Source: Streptomyces sp. OR43
GTDB taxonomy: Bacteria; Actinomycetota; Actinomycetes; Streptomycetales; Streptomycetaceae
NCBI RefSeq assembly: GCF_008042275.1
Contig: NZ_RDBK01000033.1
Location: 34,713 to 98,712, forward strand
Direction: 5' to 3'
DNA: 64,000 nucleotides
Of this stretch, positions 24,699-32,640 are shown one piece after another. Position 1 is the stretch's first letter; each line of letters starts with the position of its first letter. The position numbers were made by a program, and so were the translations under genes. Below the pieces are notes generated by a model. The model did no database searches. It was not told the DNA's origin and saw nothing but the letters and a program-made list of their open reading frames with translations.

Positions 24699-25664
24699 AT
24701 GGGTCAGGCCGGTGACACGGCACCGATCGCGGAGCTGCTGGAAGAGCGGCAGCACCTCCTCGACGTCGCTCGCTGGATGCTGGGCACGGGGCTCGGCGCC
24801 GAAGCCGCCGTCACCGGCACCTACCGGCGCTGGTACGGCCTGACCGACAACCAGCGGTCAGCGATCGCCGATCCCCGTGCCTGGCTGACCAGGAACACGG
24901 GCTCCATCTGTCTGGCCGGCCTGTCCGTGCCCGAACGCCGGCTGCCGCACACCTGCGGGGCGGACCCTCATAACCCCCTCGCACTCGACCGGGCGCTACG
25001 GGAGGAAATCAGCGGCGTCCTGCTGGCTGCTCTGGACTCCCTCTCCCCGTCCGAACGTGCGGCATTCGCGCTCGACGACGCCTTCGCCATGCCCCCTGAA
25101 ACGGTCGTCGGCCTCGTGGGGCAGGCGCCGTTCGCGTGCGACGGCCGTGAGCGCCGCAGCCTGCTCGCCACCGAGGCGCGCTCCGACTCCCCGCGGCACC
25201 ACGACAGGATCGTCCGCGCCGTCCGGAGCGCCTGTGCCACGACCGATGCGACGTACCTGGTCTCCCTGCTGTGTCCGCACGCCGCCGCGTTCTTCGACGG
25301 CGGAGGTAAGATCCGCGCCCTGAACAGGCCGGTACATGGTGACCGGCACGTCGCTCGCGCCCTCCTGACGCTCCTGGCCCCCCGCCCGCACACCACGCTG
25401 CGCCTCCATTCCGCCAATGGCCGTACTGCGATCGTCGTCGGCCACCACGACCGGGTCGCCGCTGTCATCAGCTTCGACATCAGTGCCCATGGAGTCACCC
25501 ATGTCTGGGCCGTCCTGAACCCCGACAAGCTGCGCAACTGGAACCGGCCCCCTCTGCCAGCCGGCGGGCCCGGCCCCGTTGGCTCTTCTGACAGCGCGGC
25601 TCGGGCCTTTCGCCGAGTGGCCACCACGTCTCATCAGGAGGGACTACGGGTCAGGGAGGCCTGA
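24699..25664 (+). CDS. ECF41-like protein with degenerate sigma domains (second copy)
   Basis: This is a 321-residue paralogue of the protein at 19332-20246. The C-terminal SnoaL-like domain keeps perfect FFDGGGK and LNPDKL signatures. The region-2 remnant (HLLDVARWMLGTGLGAEAAV) lacks the usual acidic VQE motif. Region 4 begins normally (LSPSERAAFALDDAFAM) but its recognition helix is replaced (VGLVGQAPFACDGRERR). Unlike the other copy, it has a full TGTCACA promoter, so it would be made when the true sigma is active. That is the arrangement expected of a feedback modulator, though this is inference. Confidence 0.72.
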   Translation: MGQAGDTAPIAELLEERQHLLDVARWMLGTGLGAEAAVTGTYRRWYGLTDNQRSAIADPRAWLTRNTGSICLAGLSVPERRLPHTCGADPHNPLALDRALREEISGVLLAALDSLSPSERAAFALDDAFAMPPETVVGLVGQAPFACDGRERRSLLATEARSDSPRHHDRIVRAVRSACATTDATYLVSLLCPHAAAFFDGGGKIRALNRPVHGDRHVARALLTLLAPRPHTTLRLHSANGRTAIVVGHHDRVAAVISFDISAHGVTHVWAVLNPDKLRNWNRPPLPAGGPGPVGSSDSAARAFRRVATTSHQEGLRVREA

Positions 25665-26353
25665 GGCCGTGCTGGTGTCCGTGGACCCTGCCGCCACCGT
25701 TCAGCACCGTGTCGCAGGGCCGGCCCCCCGCAGAAGAGGACGCGGAAGCATCAACGCTGCGCGCAGCCCGCTCGACGTTTCGTCGGGGCTGCCCGTGTCC
25801 TGGGGGCGGTCGATGCCTCTACCGCGCCAGGTGACGCGGCGCAGAGTGCTCCGGCGGCTGGGAGAGGCCCCGGACGCCGGGTGCGGGGGATCGGTTCGGC
25901 GTCCGGGGCACACCGCACCCGCCGGACTCTCAGTGGTGGGTGCCATGGCGTTCGCGACGCCTCAAGGGTGTCCAACCCAACGTCGCGAACACTGTGATGA
26001 GCGTACCGCAACCTCACACACTTTTGCACTGCCCCCGGCACTGTCAACGGTGTCGTGAGGGAGAGTGGTACGCCACGGGTAGGAGCGTTCCCCGTGTCCC
26101 GCACGGGTGACCGCCCATAATCCGTGCCCCCTCCAGGCCCAGTCGTTCCTGGAGAAAGCCCAGCCCAAAGGCCTGTACCAGCCCGTCATCGGGTCGTACT
26201 CGCGCGGCTTGAGAGCGGTCGGCCGAAGACGCTGTTCGAGGAGATCCTGCATGCCGGCCCAGCGCGACAGTGCTGTCGACCAGTCATAACAGTGTCATCA
26301 CACGTTGTGTTCTTGCTTGCTCGATCCCTGGCCTTCACTGATCATCGGAAGGC
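25665..26353 (+). other. Gene-poor intergenic stretch
   Basis: About 690 bases without a recognisable gene. Short frames exist on both strands (for example 25962-26252 on the minus strand) but lack ribosome sites and family resemblance. An imperfect TGTCATC is present near 26293 with no fitting -10 element. Confidence 0.4.
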
Positions 26354-27301
26354 GTGAAGCGCATATATCAGCCTCGGACACTCCCGCGGACACCCGAAGA
26401 TCCCTTCTCGCCCCTCTCTCCCGGAACGCACACGATCACCGTCCCTCACGGGCCCGGCCGCCTGGAGTTGCGGTACCACGTCGCCGGTTCCGGCCCCGTA
26501 TGCGTGGCTCACCCGGGCGGGCCGGGCATCGGCTGGGAGTACCTGCGCATGACCGGTCTGGAGGACTCCCTGACCATGGTCTACGTCGAGCCGGTCGGCA
26601 CGGGCGACTCCGGTCGGCTGCCTGATCCGGGCGATTACACCGTGGCGGCGTACTCGCATTTCCTGCACGCACTGATCCAACACCTGGCAGTGCCGCAGGT
26701 CGCCCTACTGGGCCACTCGCACGGGGGCTTCGTCGCTCAGCGGTACGCCCTCGAACATCCAGGTCTGCTGTCGGCCCTTGTTCTGTACGACTCCTCACCG
26801 GTTGCCGACGAGGAGTTCTGGTCAGCGGCGGTGGCCGCCATGGATCAGTTCGCGAAGGACCACGTCGACGAGCATCCGGAGGTCGCCCGCTACGTCGCCG
26901 CCCTCACCTGCCGTCTCGACGTTCTGGACGACAACGGAGCCACCGCCGTCCTGCGCACGACGATGCCGGCCTATCTGTTCGACTACTGGGGAAGGGAGAC
27001 AGAGTTCGCGCCTGCTCGTGACACGCTCCGGATGTACGCGGCTCCCGCCGGAGGCGCTGACTCCCCCTTCGACCTCCGGGACCGGCTGGCCGCCGTCACC
27101 ACACCGAGCCTCGTACTGGCCGGCCGTCATGACGTCATCTGCGGACCGCGATGGGCCGCACTGCTGCACAAGGGCCTGCCTGTGGCCGAGTCGGTGATCG
27201 TGGACGACGCCGGCCATCTCGCCCACCTCGAACGCCCCGCCGAGTTCACCGCCTCCCTCCTCGGGTTCCTTCGGGCCCATGGGGTCCTCCCGGCCGACTG
27301 A
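26354..27301 (+). CDS. Alpha/beta hydrolase, proline iminopeptidase-like
   Basis: This is a 315-residue hydrolase. HPGGPG is the oxyanion-loop motif shared with proline iminopeptidases; the nucleophile elbow is GHSHGG, the acid is in GRHDVICGP, and the base is in DDAGHLAHLERP. A helical cap (about residues 155-235) is present. The start is GTG 26354 with GGAAGGC directly upstream. Whether it is a peptidase or an esterase cannot be settled. It lies immediately before the globin gene, which has its own promoter. Confidence 0.8.
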   Translation: MKRIYQPRTLPRTPEDPFSPLSPGTHTITVPHGPGRLELRYHVAGSGPVCVAHPGGPGIGWEYLRMTGLEDSLTMVYVEPVGTGDSGRLPDPGDYTVAAYSHFLHALIQHLAVPQVALLGHSHGGFVAQRYALEHPGLLSALVLYDSSPVADEEFWSAAVAAMDQFAKDHVDEHPEVARYVAALTCRLDVLDDNGATAVLRTTMPAYLFDYWGRETEFAPARDTLRMYAAPAGGADSPFDLRDRLAAVTTPSLVLAGRHDVICGPRWAALLHKGLPVAESVIVDDAGHLAHLERPAEFTASLLGFLRAHGVLPAD

Positions 27302-27366
27302 TCCCGTAACCCCTCTCCGGACACCGGCATTCCACTTCGTCGCTCAGCGGCCGGGTTCTGATCGGG

Positions 27367-27393
27367 TGTCACGTACTCGGCCGCTGCCCAGTC
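27367..27393 (+). promoter_or_regulatory. ECF41-type promoter of the flavohemoglobin fragment
   Basis: TGTCACG, 16 bases, AGTC, about 80 bases before ATG 27474. Confidence 0.55.
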
Positions 27394-27473
27394 AATACGG
27401 AGAAGGCGGACTCGCCACTCGGGTCCGCGGCACATGGAACGACTCGCATCGTGAATGCCAATTCGGAGTAGAC

Positions 27474-28244
27474 ATGCTCTCCAGTCAGTCGGCCCAGATC
27501 GTCCGCAGTACGCTCCCCGCTGTCGGAGCGTCGCTCGGGACCATCACCGAACTTTTCTACCGCCGCATGTTCGAGGAACGTCCCGAACTTCTGCGCGACC
27601 TGTTCAACCGCGCGAACCAGGCCAGCGGCGCCCAGCGTGAGGCACTGGCCGGCGCGGTCGCAGCCTTCGCGACCGCACTCGTGGAACACCCCGATGAGCG
27701 CCCCGACGCCGTACTCGGCCGCATAGCGAACAAACACGCTTCGCTGGGCATCACCTCCGACCAGTACACCGTGGTAGCCCGCCACCTCCTCGCGGCCGTC
27801 GCCGACGTTCTCGGTGACGCCGTGACTCCGGCGGTGGCAGCCGCCTGGGACGAGGTCTACTGGCTCATGGCGAACGCCCTCATCGCCCTGGAGGCGCGCC
27901 TCTACGCCCGAGCCGACGTCGAGGACGGCGCTGTCTGGCAGAGCATGGAGATCGCCGAACGCACCGAGGAGACCCCCGAGACGGCCTCGTTCGTCGTGCG
28001 CCCCGCCGACGGCTCACCCACCCCGAACTTCGTTCTCAACTCCACGGCCCAGGCGGCCGAATCACGCACGGGCACCCTGGCAACGCCCGTCCCCAGGCAG
28101 GCGGGCAGGATGGACCGGGGGATGGGGCCCTTGTTCCGGCGGCCCTGCCCGGTCTCCTCCCACGCGTGGGCCAGGATGCCCACCGACCGGCTGATGACGA
28201 ACAGGCCCCTGGCCAGCGGGGCGGGGAAACCGAGCTCGGCGTAG
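27474..28244 (+). CDS. hmp: Truncated flavohemoglobin (globin domain only)
   Basis: Residues 1-145 match the globin domain of Hmp: LSSQSAQIVRSTLPAVGASL at the start, then NKHASLGITSDQYTVVARHLL with the proximal His, and WDEVYWLMANALIALEARLY. The sequence runs into the beginning of the FAD domain (ETASFVVRPADGSPTPNF) and then departs from the family at about base 28032. The expected roughly 220 residues of FAD and NAD domains are missing; the remaining 70 codons are antisense to the lyase gene. A full Hmp detoxifies nitric oxide; this product could at most act as a single-domain globin. ATG 27474 follows CGGAG. Confidence 0.82.
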   Translation: MLSSQSAQIVRSTLPAVGASLGTITELFYRRMFEERPELLRDLFNRANQASGAQREALAGAVAAFATALVEHPDERPDAVLGRIANKHASLGITSDQYTVVARHLLAAVADVLGDAVTPAVAAAWDEVYWLMANALIALEARLYARADVEDGAVWQSMEIAERTEETPETASFVVRPADGSPTPNFVLNSTAQAAESRTGTLATPVPRQAGRMDRGMGPLFRRPCPVSSHAWARMPTDRLMTNRPLASGAGKPSSA

Positions 28245-28900
28245 ATGACGGCGGTGGCGCCGTCGATGTTCATCGGTACCGGACGGGCGCCGGCGCGGCG
28301 CTGCCGCAGGGCGCGTTCGACAGCCAGGGCGGCCTGCAGGTGGTCGCCTGCCACGACCCCGGCGGCCACGGCCTCCTCCGTCAGTCTCAGAAGCGGATCG
28401 CGGCGGGGATCGACGGGGTGGAAGCGGTGGCCGAAGCCCGGCAGGTAGCGGGTACGTGCCTGGTGCAGCGCCATGACCTCGGTGGCGGACGTATCCCAGT
28501 CCAGGCCCTGCGTGTGAAGGGTGCGTATTTCTTCGAGCATTTCCACGCACTGCTGGCCTGCTCCGCCATGGACGTCACCGAGCATGTTGACCCCGGTGGC
28601 GATCGCGTTGTTGAGCCCCACGCCACAGGTCGCCGCCATGCGCGCGGCAGCGATCGAGGGCGCCTGGGGCCCGTGGTCGACCCCGGCCACCAGGGCGGCT
28701 TCCAGCAGGGCGGACTCGCGTGGTGAGGGCAGGGCTCCGCGCAACAGGAGCCACAGGGTGTCCACGAGGCCGACCGAGCCGATCAGGCCCTGCACGGGCC
28801 GGTCCCGTAGTTCGATGGAACCGGGCTCGATGTGGCTCACGGCGGTGGCCCACCACTGTGCTGCCTCGTCGTGGGCGGATGTGGACGCGGACGTGCTCAT
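27902..28900 (-). CDS. Citrate synthase-like protein (citryl-CoA lyase type), 3' end altered
   Basis: This is a 332-codon frame whose first about 270 residues match the short citrate synthase/citryl-CoA lyase group. It has SIELRDRPVQGLIG near the start, the active-site region LPGFGHRFHPVDPRRDP, and PLARGLFVISRSVGILAHAWEE. The last about 58 codons (after LPACLGTG) are antisense to the flavohemoglobin fragment and are not part of the family. The natural C terminus is therefore lost or replaced at about 28.03-28.10 kb. ATG 28900 overlaps the CoA-transferase stop, so the two are coupled. A CoA-transferase and lyase pair would activate and cleave a hydroxy-dicarboxylate. Confidence 0.75.
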   Translation of the reverse strand: MSTSASTSAHDEAAQWWATAVSHIEPGSIELRDRPVQGLIGSVGLVDTLWLLLRGALPSPRESALLEAALVAGVDHGPQAPSIAAARMAATCGVGLNNAIATGVNMLGDVHGGAGQQCVEMLEEIRTLHTQGLDWDTSATEVMALHQARTRYLPGFGHRFHPVDPRRDPLLRLTEEAVAAGVVAGDHLQAALAVERALRQRRAGARPVPMNIDGATAVIYAELGFPAPLARGLFVISRSVGILAHAWEETGQGRRNKGPIPRSILPACLGTGVARVPVRDSAAWAVELRTKFGVGEPSAGRTTNEAVSGVSSVRSAISMLCQTAPSSTSARA

Positions 28901-30102
28901 GAGCCTGTCGCCTCCTTCGCGGTGGTGACGGTGGCGGCCCAGCGTGAGGCGAGCTCGTCCCGTTCATGATTGTGCTCACCCAGCAACGGCGGCGGGGTCC
29001 GGGGCAGGAAGGCTTCCCCGTCGAAGAGCACCCCGCTTCCCAGTACGGGCAGCACGGTGCCCGAGGCGTCGGGCCGGCGGAGTTCGGCGATGAATCCCCG
29101 GTGCCGCAACTGGGGTTGGGCCAGGGCCTGGGGGACGGTGAGGACGCGGGCCGCGGGAACTCCGGCGGCGGTCAGCAACTGCTCCCATTCCGCTGCCGGG
29201 CGTTGTGAGAGCGCGTGGTTGAGGGCGGAGTTGAGTTCCTCCCGGTGGGCCTTGCGGCTCTCGCGTTCGGTGAAGCGGGGGTCGGTCAGGAGCTCCGGGG
29301 CGCCCACCAGCCGGCACAGGATTTCGAACTGGCGCTGCTGGTTGGCGGCGATGTTCAGCGGCCCGTCTGCCGTCCGGAAGGTGCCGGACGGGGCCGCGGT
29401 CGCGTTCTGGTCGCCCATCGGCTCCGGGGGAACACCGCTGACCATGTAGTTCGAGACGGCCCATCCCATGGCCGACAGGGATGTTTCCAGCATGGAGACG
29501 TCCAGCCTGCTGCCCTGCCCCGTGCGTTCCCGGTGCAGAAGCGCGGCGCTGACCGCGAGGGCCGCGGACAGGCCGCCGGTGGTGTCGCACACGGGGAATC
29601 CGACCCGCAGCGGGGCTGTGCCGGCGGTCCCGGTCACGCTCATCATCCCGGAGAGTCCCTGGATGATCTGGTCGTACGCCGGTGCGTCGCTCATCGGCCC
29701 GCTCTGGCCGAAGCCGGAGATGGAACAGCAGATCAGCCGGGGGTTGATCCGGTCGAGGCGCTCCTGGTCGTAGCCCATCCGGGAGAGCACACCGGCGCGG
29801 AAGTTCTCCAGGAGGACGTCGGCGCCGGCGAGCATCTCCTCGAAGACGTCACGGTCGGCCGGATCCTTGAGGTCCAGCTCCACGGACTTCTTGCCGGCGT
29901 TCTGTGCCAGGAAGGAAGCGCCGATGCCGGCGCGGTTCAGGTCCGGGTCGGGGCCGAGGTTCCGGGCCAGATCGCCCTGCCCGGGGCGTTCGATCTTGAT
30001 GACCTCCGCCCCGAGGAGCATGAGGTGGTAACTGCAGTACGGCCCTGCCAGGACGTTCGTCAGGTCCAGGACTCTTATGTCGTCGAGCGGTCGCACATCC
30101 AT
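28897..30102 (-). CDS. Family III CoA-transferase (CaiB/BaiF)
   Basis: This is a 401-residue CoA-transferase of normal length. Family features are VLDLTNVLAGPYCSY at the start, GAEVIKIERPGQGD, NAGKKSVELDLKDP, and FPVCDTTGGLSAAL, which contains the catalytic Asp. The C-terminal lobe includes GVPAARVLTVPQAL and HRGFIAEL. It would move CoA from one acyl-CoA to a free acid. ATG 30102 follows GAGGAGACACC. It is the middle gene of IclR, CoA-transferase, lyase on the minus strand. Confidence 0.9.
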   Translation of the reverse strand: MDVRPLDDIRVLDLTNVLAGPYCSYHLMLLGAEVIKIERPGQGDLARNLGPDPDLNRAGIGASFLAQNAGKKSVELDLKDPADRDVFEEMLAGADVLLENFRAGVLSRMGYDQERLDRINPRLICCSISGFGQSGPMSDAPAYDQIIQGLSGMMSVTGTAGTAPLRVGFPVCDTTGGLSAALAVSAALLHRERTGQGSRLDVSMLETSLSAMGWAVSNYMVSGVPPEPMGDQNATAAPSGTFRTADGPLNIAANQQRQFEILCRLVGAPELLTDPRFTERESRKAHREELNSALNHALSQRPAAEWEQLLTAAGVPAARVLTVPQALAQPQLRHRGFIAELRRPDASGTVLPVLGSGVLFDGEAFLPRTPPPLLGEHNHERDELASRWAATVTTAKEATGS

Positions 30103-30158
30103 AGATGGTGTCTCCTCACGCGGTGCCGGGGGACGGCACCGCTTTTCCGGCACGCTGG

Positions 30159-30926
30159 TCAGCTCCGCGGTCCCAGGGGGTGGTCGAACCCTTGCGACAT
30201 GATCTGTGCGGCCACCTGCATCAGGTCCTGGGCGAACTCGTCGATCGCGTCCTGCGTGATGCGGGCGCTGGGGCCGCTGAGGGACAGCGCCGCGACGACC
30301 ATGCCCGACGAGGTGGTGAGCGGCGCGGCCACGGCCGTGAGGCCCACGTCGCGCTCGCCGTGGCTCACCGCGTATCCCTGCTCGGTGACCTGATCCGCCC
30401 ACTCCCGCAGGCGCTCGGCGTGGGGTCTGCCATGGGGCGAGGCCAGCGCGATCCGCTGCAGCAGCGCGTCGCTCGCGCCGCTCAACAGCACCTTGGACGA
30501 AGCGCCTGCCCACAGGGGCAGTTCGTCGCCCACCCGCACCACGTGGCGAAGCGGCTGGGGGCTCTCCTGCTGCGCGACGCAGACGCGGTGGATATCGCGC
30601 CGGATCATCACGTTGGCTGTCTCACCGCGCCGGTCCGCGAGCTCCCGCAGCAGCTTGAGTGTCTCCTGCGGCAGCTCCCAGCTCTGGTGAGCGAGATGGG
30701 CCCAGCGCCACAGACCCGGCCCCGCCGCGTAACCCGCGTCCGTGGACCACAGCAACCCGTAGCCCTCCAGTGTCTGCACCAGCCTGACCACAGTGGTCTT
30801 CGCCAGGCCGGTTGCCTCCACCATCGTCTTGAGTGAGACGACGGGCTGGTCCTCGGTCAGCAGCGACAGGATGTCCAGGGCTCTGCGAACGCTGCGTACG
30901 CCGCCCGGTCCTTGATCGGAATCCAT
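30159..30926 (-). CDS. IclR family transcriptional regulator
   Basis: This is a 255-residue regulator. The N-terminal winged helix (VRSVRRALDILSLL, then VSLKTMVEATGLAKTTVVRLVQTLEGYGLL) binds DNA; the C-terminal effector domain contains GASSKVLLSGA and GERDVGLTAVAAPL. IclR proteins usually control adjacent catabolic genes and respond to a pathway metabolite. ATG 30926 follows AAGGAGG. It is divergent from the aldehyde dehydrogenase operon across 30927-31137, which should contain its operator, though I could not define a convincing palindrome there. Confidence 0.9.
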   Translation of the reverse strand: MDSDQGPGGVRSVRRALDILSLLTEDQPVVSLKTMVEATGLAKTTVVRLVQTLEGYGLLWSTDAGYAAGPGLWRWAHLAHQSWELPQETLKLLRELADRRGETANVMIRRDIHRVCVAQQESPQPLRHVVRVGDELPLWAGASSKVLLSGASDALLQRIALASPHGRPHAERLREWADQVTEQGYAVSHGERDVGLTAVAAPLTTSSGMVVAALSLSGPSARITQDAIDEFAQDLMQVAAQIMSQGFDHPLGPRS

Positions 30927-31137
30927 GATTCCTCCTTCGTAGGGTCTGTTCCGGAGTGCCTGTCAGAGATACACCAGGACGACGGCATGTCCAGCCGGTG
31001 GCACCGATTCGGTGCGAAACCTGAAAATTCAACTTCTTTCGTGCGGGCTATTGCCAAGCCCAACCGGCGCCCGTACGTTACACGCCAGTCCACAAGGCGG
31101 TCTACGAAAACCGCTAGATGGCTTGTCTGGAGAAGTG

Positions 31138-32640
31138 ATGCTGGAAGTCATCCTCAAATCCGTCGCCGATGCGGATGTCGTCGACGCACCGGCCTTCCTG
31201 GCGGGTGCATGGTCCAGTGACGGAGCGGCCTCGGAACGAAACGGCCCCTACCTACGACGCACCGTCAGCCGGGCTCCCACCGCGCTGCCCGCCGGGATCG
31301 ACCGGGCCGTGGCGGACGCCCGGAAGTACGCCCCCCAGGTCGCGACGCTCGCCCCGGCGGCGCGGGCCGAGATCTTGCAGCGCGCCTCGGTGGCCGCGCT
31401 GGCCCACCGCGACCAACTGGCCCAACTGCTCGCTCTGGAGCTGGGGAAACCGGTCAAGGACAGCCGCGTCGAGATCGAGCGGGTCGCCTCGACCTTCGAG
31501 GTCTGCGCGGCCGAGGCCCGGCGCATCGACGGGGAGACCCTGCCGGTCGCCGGCTGGCACACGGGCGTCGGCAACAGCGCCTTCACCTACCGAGCCCCCG
31601 CCGGAGTGGCCCTTGCCATCACCCCGTTCAACGCTCCCGCGAACCTGCTGGCGCACAAGCTGGGTGCCTCGTTCGCGGCGGGCAACACCACCCTCGTCAA
31701 GGCTCCGCCGCAAGCGCCCGGCATCTCGGCAGCCGTAGTGGCCCTGCTCCTGGAGAGCGGTATGCCCTATCAGGCGGTCCAGTTGCTGCACGGCGGGGGA
31801 GACGTCGGCGCCGCACTGTGCGCGGCCACCGAGGTCGACGTCATCAGCTTCACCGGCAGCGCCGCCACCGGAGCGGCCGTCGCACGTGCCGCCGGCGCCA
31901 AGCGGCTGGCGCTCGAACTCGGGGGCAACGCCGCCACGATCGTCTGCGAGGACGCCGACATCGAGGCAGCGGCCAAGACCGCGGCGCGCACCGGGTACAG
32001 CAACTCCGGGCAGAGCTGCATCTCCGTCCAGCGCGTCTACGTGCACCGCAGCCGCTACGCCGACTTCCTCGACGCCTTTGCCGCGGCGGTCGACACCCTG
32101 GTCATCGGCGATCCCATGGACCCACGGACAGACATCGGATCCATGGTCGACGACGACGCGGCGGAACGAGTGGTCCGCTGGTCGGCCGAGGCCAAGGGCC
32201 TCGGTGCCACGGTACTGCGAGGCGGTACACGTGACGGAGCCACCGCGACCCCGACGATCATCGCCGGCCCGCCGGCCAAGGCCTCGGTCGTCGTCCACGA
32301 GGTATTCGGCGCACTCGTCGCCGTCATGCCCTACGACGATTTCGACACGGTCATCGGCGAGTGCAACGCCAGCCGCTACGGGCTGCAGGCCGGCCTCTAC
32401 ACCCATGACATCAACCGCATCTTCACCGCCTGGCGCCGTCTGGAGGTGGGCGGACTCATCGTCAACGGCACGTCGAACTACCGCCTGGACCACGTCCCGT
32501 TCGGCGGGGTCAAGGACTCCGGGTTCGGACGCGAGTCGCCGCGCTGGCTGATCGACGACTACACCGTCGTCAAAACCCTCATGCTCCGCAACCTGTCCAT
32601 CTGGGGCGATCGCCACGACCTCACGAAAGAGAACCAGTGA
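31138..32640 (+). CDS. NAD(P)-dependent aldehyde dehydrogenase
   Basis: This is a 500-residue aldehyde dehydrogenase of normal length. The cofactor region is ITPFNAPANLLAHK and ISFTGSAATGAAV; the general-base Glu is in LALELGGNA and the catalytic Cys in NSGQSCISVQRV. The C terminus has FGGVKDSGFGRE. It oxidises an aldehyde to an acid. ATG 31138 has GGAGAAGTG upstream. Its last codons overlap the GTGA start of the ThDP enzyme gene, so an aldehyde produced by decarboxylation there could be its substrate. Confidence 0.92.
   Translation: MLEVILKSVADADVVDAPAFLAGAWSSDGAASERNGPYLRRTVSRAPTALPAGIDRAVADARKYAPQVATLAPAARAEILQRASVAALAHRDQLAQLLALELGKPVKDSRVEIERVASTFEVCAAEARRIDGETLPVAGWHTGVGNSAFTYRAPAGVALAITPFNAPANLLAHKLGASFAAGNTTLVKAPPQAPGISAAVVALLLESGMPYQAVQLLHGGGDVGAALCAATEVDVISFTGSAATGAAVARAAGAKRLALELGGNAATIVCEDADIEAAAKTAARTGYSNSGQSCISVQRVYVHRSRYADFLDAFAAAVDTLVIGDPMDPRTDIGSMVDDDAAERVVRWSAEAKGLGATVLRGGTRDGATATPTIIAGPPAKASVVVHEVFGALVAVMPYDDFDTVIGECNASRYGLQAGLYTHDINRIFTAWRRLEVGGLIVNGTSNYRLDHVPFGGVKDSGFGRESPRWLIDDYTVVKTLMLRNLSIWGDRHDLTKENQ

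Noticed and set aside
26290-26330. TGTCATC/CATCACA upstream of the hydrolase at 26354
   Set aside because: The -35 is imperfect and no correct -10 tetrad is present at 16 bases.
30927-31137. IclR operator between IclR and the aldehyde dehydrogenase
   Set aside because: Only a weak imperfect palindrome around TGCGAAA and TTTCGTGC was seen; not strong enough to list.
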